NCBI GenBank assembly: GCA_963849885.1
Contig: CAWKIV010000019.1
Coordinates: 248,001-312,000, forward strand
DNA length: 64,000 bases
From: CADCTP01 sp963849885
GTDB lineage: Bacteria > Actinomycetota > Actinomycetes > Mycobacteriales > CADCTP01
Reading direction: 5' to 3'
Shown: piece after piece, positions 53,489 through 59,869 of the stretch
Layout: every line of letters starts with the position of its first letter
Numbering within the stretch: the first letter of the stretch is position 1
Program-made: the position numbers and the translations under genes
Notes under the pieces: generated by a model
The model's database searches: none
Seen by the model: the letters and a program-made list of their open reading frames with translations, nothing else
What the model was told of the DNA's origin: nothing

Positions 53489-54514
53489 CAGTTAGGAACA
53501 TCGGAGGTCTCAAGCGCACTGGCGGGGTGCGGCCGGTGCCGCGGCGGCGCTGGGAGCTGCGGCTCAGCCTGGACGAGCGGGAGGAAATCTCCCGCGGCCT
53601 GGCCGCCGGGCTGTCGCTGCGGACGATCGCCGCCGGGCTGGGCCGGGCACCGTCGACGGTCTCGAGGGAGGTCTCACGCAGCGGCGGCCGCGCCGGCTAC
53701 CGAGCCCTCGCTGCCGATCGTGCCGCCTGGGCTCGGGCCTGCCGGCCGAAGCCGACGAAGTTGGGCCGCCGGCCGGGGCTGCGGGCCATGGTCGAGGACA
53801 AGCTGGAGCTGCGCTGGTCACCGGAGCAGATCGCCGGGGTGGCTGCGTCGACGGTTCCCGACCGGGACAGTGATGCACGTGTCGCACGAGACGATCTACC
53901 GGTCGCTGTTCGTGCAGGCCCGCGGTGACCTGCGGCACGAGCTGACCCGGCACCTGCGCACGCGCCGGGCGATGCGCCGCCCGGCCGGTCAACGCCTGCC
54001 GGACGGCCGCGGAATCCGGCCGAACATCCTGAACATCTCCGAACGCCCGGCCGAGGCTGCCGATCGGGCGGTGCCCGGGCACTGGGAGGGAGACCTCATC
54101 TTCGGCCGCGGGATGAGCCCCGTCGCGACGCTGGTGGAACGCTCCACCCGCTATCTGCTGCTCGTGGGCTTGCCCGGCGGGCACCGGGCCGAACTCGTCG
54201 CCGACGCCCTCACGGCGGCGATCACCACGCTGCCGCGGCAGCTGACCCGGTCACTCACCTGGGACCAAGGACACGAGATGGCCGAGCACGCCCGGTTCAC
54301 CGTCGACACCGGCATCGCGGTCTACTTCTGCGACCCGAAGAGCCCCTGGCAGCGCGGGAGCAACGAAAACACGAACGGCCTGCTGCGGCAGTACCTACCC
54401 CGCCACGTCAGCCTCCGCGACTACACCCAGGCCGACCTCGACGGCATCGCCGCCGAACTCAACGGCCGCCCTCGACAGACACTCGGCTTCAAGACACCAT
54501 CCGAAGCACTAACC

Positions 54515-54538
54515 GAAGCGTTGCGATGACCGCCTGAG
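54515..54538 (-). repeat. IS30 right inverted repeat
   Basis: Partner of 51684-51707; includes the last transposase codons GAAGCGTTGCGATGACC. Confidence 0.65.
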
Positions 54539-54554
54539 CCCGCACCGCTGGTCG

Positions 54555-54627
54555 CGTAGACGCACGCTCATCAGCGTGAGGCGTTCTGTGTCAAGCTCGG
54601 GTCGGTGCCTCGCCTGTCGTCGGTCCC
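54555..54627 (+). repeat. ~75-bp repeat, copy 2 (first copy at 29249-29322)
   Basis: Begins 17 bp outside the IS30 right end, in the same orientation as copy 1 and about 80% identical. Contains CGCTCATCAGCG and GTCGTCGGTCCC. Confidence 0.6.
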
Positions 54628-54704
54628 GCGGCGGTGACCTCTTAATTAGTTCGCCGATATTGAAGGCTTTTATCGGGCCGATCCTTGGCGATAGCGTCGA
54701 GACC

Positions 54705-55175
54705 ATGACTTCCGTATCGGTCACCCCGGCCGGCCATGCAGACATGGACTCCTTCGTCGCGTCGGTGATCGGACTGTTCCGCGAGGACGCTGGCAGACAC
54801 GACCCGTCCATGGACGTCACCTGGCCGGTCCGAGACGGCATGGCCTACTACAGCGGGCTACGGTCGGAGGAGTCCTGCCTGCTCGCTGTGGCCCGTGACG
54901 GCGACCTGATCGTCGGGCATCTGGTGGGCAAGCTGCTCGAGCCCGACGCGCTGCGTCTGCAGCGCTTCGCCGTACTCGAGAGCATGCGTGTCGACCCGAG
55001 CCTGCGAGGCCGCGGAATCGGCGGCATGCTAGTTGGGTATTTCCTCGAGTGGGCCCGCCAGCGCGGCGCTCAACAGGCCAGCGTCACCGCCTTCGCCGCC
55101 AACCTGCCTGCTCAACGTCTCTATCAGCGGCGTGGCTTCACCCCCTCGGCGATAACCATGCGAATGGCGGTCTGA
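54705..55175 (+). CDS. GNAT-family N-acetyltransferase
   Basis: 156 aa. ATG 54705 with TAGCGT 7 nt upstream and no ribosome-binding site (leaderless). GNAT motifs: SCLLAVARDGDLIVGHLVGK, LESMRVDPSLRGRGIGGMLV (acetyl-CoA loop RGRGIG), SVTAFAANLPAQRLYQRRGF. Substrate unknown. It lies just outside the IS30 right end. Confidence 0.87.
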   Translation: MTSVSVTPAGHADMDSFVASVIGLFREDAGRHDPSMDVTWPVRDGMAYYSGLRSEESCLLAVARDGDLIVGHLVGKLLEPDALRLQRFAVLESMRVDPSLRGRGIGGMLVGYFLEWARQRGAQQASVTAFAANLPAQRLYQRRGFTPSAITMRMAV

Positions 55176-55257
55176 CATCCGCAGCCGCGGGTCGAGCGAC
55201 TCGGCCGAGGTGCTGGTCGGCGCCGCGCCGCGGGGTTGTCTGCGATGGGTTGCTCCC

Positions 55258-55794
55258 CTACCCGATGACGCGGTAGTCGACGAGCAAGTAGCCGGTCGGT
55301 GAGGTCCTGCTTCGGATCGACTCAAGCCGAATCGCCGGCAAGCGGTCGAGGAGCCTGCGCCCACTGCCCGCGATCGTTGGTGCGATCACCAGCCTGAGCT
55401 CGTCGACGACGCCCGCGGCGAGCAGTGCCTGGGCGACCGAGATGCTTGCATGCACGCCGATGTCGGCTCCGGGCTGGTTCCTCAGCTCCCGCACGAACTC
55501 GACCAGGTCGCCGTCGACCGCGGTGGTGTGGGCCCACTGCCGATTGAGCGGCGTGGAGGTGGCGACGTACTTCGCGACTCCGTTGATGAACGTCGCGAAC
55601 GGCTCGACGTCGCTGCCCGGCCAGTACCCGGCCCACTCCTCGTAGCTGCGCCGGCCGAGGATGACAGCGTCCTGCGCCGCGATGACGGCGCCGAGGTTGG
55701 CGTCCATCGCCTCGTCCCAGTCGGTGAAGAACTCGTCGGGACTCTCCGCGACGCCGTCGAGGGTCAACAACTCGTAGGCGACGACCTTGCGCAC
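55258..55794 (-). CDS. dihydrofolate reductase-like RibD C-terminal domain protein
   Basis: 178 aa. MRKVVAYELLTLDGVAESPD, QDAVILGRRSYEEWAGYWPG, KYVATSTPLNRQWAHTTAVD, IGVHASISVAQALLAAGVVD then ELRLVIAPTIAGSGRRLLDR. Paralogue of 44739-45326, the more N-terminally compact of the two. Its presence in the mobile region suggests a recent copy or transfer. Confidence 0.88.
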   Translation of the reverse strand: MRKVVAYELLTLDGVAESPDEFFTDWDEAMDANLGAVIAAQDAVILGRRSYEEWAGYWPGSDVEPFATFINGVAKYVATSTPLNRQWAHTTAVDGDLVEFVRELRNQPGADIGVHASISVAQALLAAGVVDELRLVIAPTIAGSGRRLLDRLPAIRLESIRSRTSPTGYLLVDYRVIG

Positions 55795-55967
55795 GTTTCA
55801 CCACCTCCGATTGACCTGGACCCTATCTGGATCGTCACACCGAGATCCTCGGGTGCCGACCGGTCGCTGCCGCCCGATCGGCCGGGCCGCAGGAGAGCCC
55901 GCCGACCGACGGACGACGCATCTGCCGCGGATCGGGCATCGGCGCTTGTCGATGCGAAGCTGTCGGA

Positions 55968-56342
55968 GTGGACCCACAACGCCAGGTTCTTCAGGCGGCA
56001 CAGACCAGAGCTGCGGCGTTGGCCGCCGGCGATGCCAGCCGCCTGGGCGAACTGTTGCACGACGAGTTCCGATGGACGTCGCACACTGGCGAGAGCTTCG
56101 ACCGGGCGTCTTACCTCGAGTCCAACTCCGGTGGTCGCACGAGGTGGCGTGGTCAGGATCTCGGTGATGCCGAAGTGCTCGTCGCCGGAGATGCCGCGGT
56201 CCTGCGCACCGTGGTCGCCGACACGATCGAGCGGGCCGATGGCCCCGGGACCTACCGCATGCCGATGACGCAGTTCTGGGTGCGGACCGGCAGCGGCTGG
56301 CGGTGCCTAGCCGGCCACGCCGGTCCGCGACTGACTCCGTGA
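55968..56342 (+). CDS. NTF2-like (SnoaL/DUF4440) protein
   Basis: 124 aa. GTG start without a clear ribosome-binding site. NTF2-fold pattern: AAQTRAAALAAGDASRLGEL then LHDEFRWTSHTGESFDRASY, AEVLVAGDAAVLRTVVADTI, MTQFWVRTGSGWRCLAGHAG. A small ligand-binding or ketosteroid-isomerase-like protein of unknown role. Confidence 0.75.
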   Translation: MDPQRQVLQAAQTRAAALAAGDASRLGELLHDEFRWTSHTGESFDRASYLESNSGGRTRWRGQDLGDAEVLVAGDAAVLRTVVADTIERADGPGTYRMPMTQFWVRTGSGWRCLAGHAGPRLTP

Positions 56343-56446
56343 GCATGCGCGACTCCGTCTCAGGCTGAACGCGCGAAGCCGCAAGGTGAGCGGGTGGCCC
56401 GGCGGCGTTCGAGATCATTCGCCTGCCGCCGGTGGCAGCGGGCCAT

Positions 56447-57024
56447 GAGAGCACCCGCGCCGAATCACCCACCCTCGGGCTGACCCACCTCCAGCTCGAA
56501 GCGCTGCTCACCGCAGCTCGGTAGTCACCGAACCGGTCCGACTTCGCGCTGGTCTGTCTTCTCGGCCTGCTCGGCCTGCGCATCTTCGAAGCCACCGGCG
56601 CCAACATCACCGACCTCGGCGAGGAACACGGCCACCGCGTCCTGCGCGTCGTCGGCAAGGGCGAGAAGACCGTCCTCACGCCGCTTCCACCTGCCGTCGG
56701 CCGGGCCCTGGACGCCGCCATCGGCGACCGGACCGCGGGACCGATCCTGCTCCACCGCCGCGGGGCCCGGATGGACCGGCACGCCGCCACCCGCCCCTCC
56801 GCCACCTCGCCGAGCAGACAAGGATGCGGATCCCGCCACACCACCCGCACCTGCTCCGCCACACCTACGTCACCACCATGCTCGACGCCGGCGTCGACCT
56901 CCGCGACGTCCAAACCGCGGCCCGCCACGCCGACCCCCGAACCACCATGCGATACGACCGAGCCCGCAACCAGCTCGACCGCCACCCCAACGTCCTCGCC
57001 GCTTACATGGCCTCCAGCACCTGA
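56447..57024 (+). pseudogene. tyrosine recombinase (integrase) pseudogene
   Basis: C-terminal catalytic domain only: LTHLQLEALLTAAR, then an in-frame TAG (56522-56524) where CAG (Gln) is expected, FALVCLLGLLGLRIFEATGA (catalytic Arg), RVVGKGEKT (Lys), a one-base shift near 56795, then HPHLLRHTYVTTMLDAGVDL (HxxR) and HADPRTTMRYDRARN (His and nucleophile Tyr). The N-terminal arm- and core-binding domains are absent. Likely the dead integrase of the element whose attachment scar lies at 50024-50065. Confidence 0.78.
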
Positions 57025-57644
57025 CAGCACCATCCACACACCGCACGGGGCTGTGCTCCCTCGCACGACCCGGGATGCACTGATCGGCGCCTGCGGGAGG
57101 ATCGTGGCCGGCGGCGGGAGCCATCTGACGAATAGCCGATGGGCGGATGGCTTCAGGGATGGTTCGGAAGCGTCTGTTCCGGCCCGAGAGCGGGCGGGTG
57201 GATCCGGCGCCGGAGCGTGGCGGCGCGCTCCTCGTTCGGATGCCAGGAGGCCAAGACGGGGATGGGCCGTCGCCGCGACCGCACCCGGATGGCCGTGCCG
57301 TACCAGAACGGCCGAACACCGCCCTGCTCGTGCTCGATGTGCAGAAGGGCAACACCGGCGAGGCCCACGAGCGGGACCGCGTGATCGCCAACATCAACAC
57401 CCCTCCTCGGCACCGTCGAGTCCGGACAGGGTCCAAAGACCACACCTTGCCGACGGGCCGGCGAACGCCTGATCAGCTCGATCCACCCTTGGGGCGCGGG
57501 ACGGCGGGCGAACGGTGCCGCACCGTCCGCCCGCACCTTCTTCGGCTGGCCGCGAGCTCCGCCAGCCGGTCGGTGACCTCGTGCAACGGCCTGGACGGCC
57601 CGCCACCATCGTCGCCGATCAGAGCCGGGCGTCCCGGCGGGGAC
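57025..57644 (+). other. non-coding stretch with an isochorismatase-family relic
   Basis: Over 57312-57401 the plus strand reads PNTALLVLDVQKGNTGEAHE then RDRVIANINT, the usual N-terminus of isochorismatase-like cysteine hydrolases, and then loses homology. The rest shows no convincing gene. Confidence 0.45.
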
Positions 57645-57658
57645 GGGACTTTCGGCAC
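57645..57658 (+). promoter_or_regulatory. DevR/DosR-like box upstream of the DoxX-like gene
   Basis: GGGACTTTCGGCAC: one perfect GGGAC half-site and a degenerate second half, 66 bp before the start codon. Compare the full palindrome at 62279-62292. Confidence 0.45.
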
Positions 57659-57724
57659 TGCCGGCGAGGTGGCCGGTTCGCGACTGTTGACTCGACACCG
57701 GAAGATCGAGCTCGGGAGGACGCC

Positions 57725-58279
57725 ATGACCACCAGGTATGAGGGCACGTCGGTCGGTGAGTCGGTCGATGTGCCGGAGCAGTCGCCGCGGGAGCGGCGGT
57801 TGGCGCGGGAGGTTTTCGCCGCGTTGCGGGTCGTGGTTGGGTTCACGTTCCTGTGGGCGTTCCTGGACAAGCTGTTCGGGTTCGGCTATGCGACGCCGTC
57901 GGAGCGGTCGTGGCTGAACGGTGGGTCGCCGACCCGGGGGTTCCTGGCCAATTCGGCGAGCGGCCCGTTCGAGGGCCTGTACAAGGACATCGCCGGGGCG
58001 GGCTGGGCGGACTGGCTGTTCATGCTGGGCCTGGCCGCGATCGGTACCGCGCTGATTCTGGGTATCGGGATGCGGGTGGCCGCGGCCTCCGGTGCGCTGC
58101 TGTACGTGCTGATGTGGACGGTGGCGCTGCCGCCGGAGACCAACCCGATCGTGGACGACCACATCATCGGCGCGCTGGTCCTCATCGCGCTGGCGCTGGT
58201 GCACGCCGGTGACACCTTCGGCCTGGGCCGCTGGTGGAAGCGCCAGCCGATCGTGCAGCACAACCGCTGGCTCATCTGA
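57725..58279 (+). CDS. DoxX-family membrane protein
   Basis: 184 aa. ATG with GGGAGG 6 nt upstream. Four membrane helices: FAALRVVVGFTFLWAFLDKL, WADWLFMLGLAAIGTALILG, ASGALLYVLMWTVALPPETN, IIGALVLIALALVHAGDTFG. Related to the DoxX/DoxD thiosulfate:quinone oxidoreductase subunit and to DoxX redox-stress proteins. A DevR-like box lies upstream; a small zinc-finger gene and a nitroreductase gene follow. Confidence 0.85.
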   Translation: MTTRYEGTSVGESVDVPEQSPRERRLAREVFAALRVVVGFTFLWAFLDKLFGFGYATPSERSWLNGGSPTRGFLANSASGPFEGLYKDIAGAGWADWLFMLGLAAIGTALILGIGMRVAAASGALLYVLMWTVALPPETNPIVDDHIIGALVLIALALVHAGDTFGLGRWWKRQPIVQHNRWLI

Positions 58280-58298
58280 GTCGATCACACCCGACGTC

Positions 58299-58322
58299 GC
58301 CGGCCGGGGCCACCCGGCCGGC
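58299..58322 (+). terminator. hairpin after the DoxX-like gene
   Basis: Perfect 10-bp stem GCCGGCCGGG / CCCGGCCGGC with a 4-nt loop, 20 nt past the stop; may attenuate transcription into the two downstream genes. Confidence 0.55.
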
Positions 58323-58351
58323 GCCGCCGTCGTCCGAAGGAGGTGGCGGCC

Positions 58352-58537
58352 ATGACCGCCGTGCACTGCCCGATGTGTGTGCTGAAGTTCGCCACCAGGA
58401 CCGAGCGCGACTGGCACCTGCGCAACGAGCACCAGCACGCCCACGTCCACCCGCCGACCAAGCAGTCCGCAGCCTGGACCCGCCGCTCGCCGGTCCTTGA
58501 GCCGGAGCTGGAGCCGGACAAGGAGGCTCAGTCGTGA
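58352..58537 (+). CDS. small C2H2 zinc-finger protein
   Basis: 61 aa. ATG with AAGGAGG 8 nt upstream. One classical finger CPMCVLKFATRTERDWHLRN then EH (Cys-x2-Cys-x12-His-x4-His), then His-rich NEHQHAHVH and an acidic tail. Its stop overlaps the nitroreductase GTG (GTGA), so the two are translationally coupled. Binding partner unknown. Confidence 0.75.
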   Translation: MTAVHCPMCVLKFATRTERDWHLRNEHQHAHVHPPTKQSAAWTRRSPVLEPELEPDKEAQS

Positions 58538-59547
58538 GCGCCGGGCTCGATACTCCGCCCGCCGACCTGCGGCCGTACGCGCCGGCGTTGGCCGATGTCG
58601 GTCGGTTGGCGCCGTCGCTGCACAACGCGCAGCCGTGGTCCTTCCGGGTCGGGTCGAACCATGTGGACGTGCTGCTGGACCGGTCGCGGTTGCTGCCGGT
58701 GGCCGACCCGGCCGGCCGGCAGGCGCACCTGGGTCTGGGCGCAGCGGTGTTCCTGCTCCGGCTGAAGCTGTCCACACTGGACTGCGATGTCCGGGTCGCG
58801 CCGTGGCCGGACGACGCCGACGCCGCCGTCGTGGCGCGCCTGTCGGTCCTCGGCCGGCGCCGTCCGACGGAGACCGAGCTGCGGCTGCTCGCCGCGGTCT
58901 CGGCGCGGCGTACGGTCCGCACGCCGTTCACCCGGCAGGATGTGCCGGTCCCGCTGCGGGTGGCCTGGCGGGAGCAGGCGGAGGCCGAGGGCGCTGGGTT
59001 GCGCTGGGTCGAGGGTCCGGGCGAGCGGATCGGCGTCGCCGCGCTGGTCGCGGCGGCCGAGCGGCTGCAGCAGCGGGACCCGGCGTACCTGGCCGAGCTG
59101 GACCGCTGGACCGCGCCGACCACGGTCGCCGGGGGCGCCGGCGTCCCACCGTCCGCCTTTGGCGTGACCGGCGCGGCCGGGCACGCCGCCGAGTTCCCGC
59201 TGCGGGACTTCGCCGGCGGCATCGAGACCGACCGCCCTCGGCACGCCGGCCCGGTCGAGGAACACCCGGTCGTCGCCGTGCTGCAGACCGGCGGCGACCG
59301 GCCGGAGGACTGGCTGGGCGGCGGGCAGGCGCTGATGCGGGTGCTGCTGGCCGCGGCCGCCGACGGCTACGCCGCGTCCTACCTCAACCAGCCGCTCGAA
59401 CTACCCGGCCTACGCCAGCAACTACGCGACGAGCTGCGCCTGGACGGCTGGCCACAGCTGATCCTCCGCCTCGGCCACCCAGCCGGGACAGTGCCGCCAC
59501 AGCCCCCGCGCCGCCCCGTCGCCGACATCCTGCTCCCGCCGAGCTGA
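58534..59547 (+). CDS. Acg-type nitroreductase-family protein
   Basis: 337 aa. GTG with AGGAGG 8 nt upstream. Nitroreductase fold with the Acg pattern: VGRLAPSLHNAQPWSFRVG, LDRSRLLPVADPAGRQAHLG, AVSARRTVRTPFTRQDVP, HPVVAVLQTGGDRPEDWLGG, SYLNQPLELPGLRQQLRDEL, GWPQLILRLGHPAG. Acg of M. tuberculosis is a DevR-regulated dormancy protein thought to sequester FMN. Same operon as the zinc finger. Confidence 0.87.
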   Translation: MSAGLDTPPADLRPYAPALADVGRLAPSLHNAQPWSFRVGSNHVDVLLDRSRLLPVADPAGRQAHLGLGAAVFLLRLKLSTLDCDVRVAPWPDDADAAVVARLSVLGRRRPTETELRLLAAVSARRTVRTPFTRQDVPVPLRVAWREQAEAEGAGLRWVEGPGERIGVAALVAAAERLQQRDPAYLAELDRWTAPTTVAGGAGVPPSAFGVTGAAGHAAEFPLRDFAGGIETDRPRHAGPVEEHPVVAVLQTGGDRPEDWLGGGQALMRVLLAAAADGYAASYLNQPLELPGLRQQLRDELRLDGWPQLILRLGHPAGTVPPQPPRRPVADILLPPS

Positions 59548-59869
59548 CCCACACCGCCGGCTCAGTCGCGGCTCGGCGGGCCCGAAGCTCAGCACCGCCT
59601 CTGGCGTGTGCTTGATCGCGTCCATCCGGTGCTTGCTCTGCTCCAGCCGCAGCAGCGGGCTGCGCTCGCCGGTGGGCAGGCAGCGTCTGCCCGACACCTC
59701 GATCACCCGCGTCCTCTCACCGCTGCCTGCCCCGACTCTGCGCCTCCCCGAGGCCGCTGCCGAGAGTCGTAGGTCACTGGTCACGGGTACCTTCCGCCAC
59801 CAGGGCGGGTCCCGGGGATCGTGGTGGAAGCGGACGGCCAGTGCCGCCGACGACCCGCGGGACACGCCC
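59548..59869. other. 322-bp intergenic region
   Basis: Lies between convergent nitroreductase and oxidase genes. Minus-strand frames here have no recognisable homology and overlap the nitroreductase end. No clear terminator was found. Confidence 0.4.

Larger units (their letters stand above)
51866..53508 (+). mobile_element. IS110-family insertion sequence inside IS30
   Basis: About 1643 bp between two CT dinucleotides (51866-51867 and 53509-53510), the crossover core preferred by IS110 elements. No terminal inverted repeats, as expected. The left end has 342 bp of non-coding DNA before the transposase; the right end has only about 20 bp after it. This is the IS110-group layout in which the left end encodes the bridge RNA. 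Confidence 0.78.
51747..54529 (+). pseudogene. IS30-family transposase split by IS110 and frameshifted
   Basis: The first 40 codons (51747-51866) read LSPAEVDEVWRRWRSGQAVK then VLARAMRRHPST. Reading resumes at 53510 with LKRTGGVRPVPRRRWELRLS, a second helix-turn-helix SLRTIAAGLGRAPSTVSREV, and RWSPEQIAG. An extra G near 53836 shifts the frame to RRRFPTG then HVSHETIYRSLFVQ and the DDE core: HWEGDLIFG, LTWDQGH, SPWQRGSNENTNGLLRQYLP. Adding one G before TCCGGGAT at the left joint restores a continuous HPSTVRDLKRTGG. Inactive as read. Confidence 0.78.
51684..54538 (+). mobile_element. IS30-family insertion sequence, interrupted by an IS110-family element
   Basis: Terminal inverted repeats: 51684-51707 (CTCAATGGGTCACCGCAACA then CTTC) and the complement of 54515-54538, matching at 19 of 24 positions. 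The right repeat overlaps the transposase C-terminus. Without the 1.64-kb IS110 insertion the element would be about 1.2 kb, normal for IS30. No unambiguous target duplication is seen. Confidence 0.75.

Noticed and set aside
59422..59865. A 147-codon minus-strand frame
   Set aside because: Overlaps the nitroreductase end, lacks a ribosome-binding site and has no recognisable motif.
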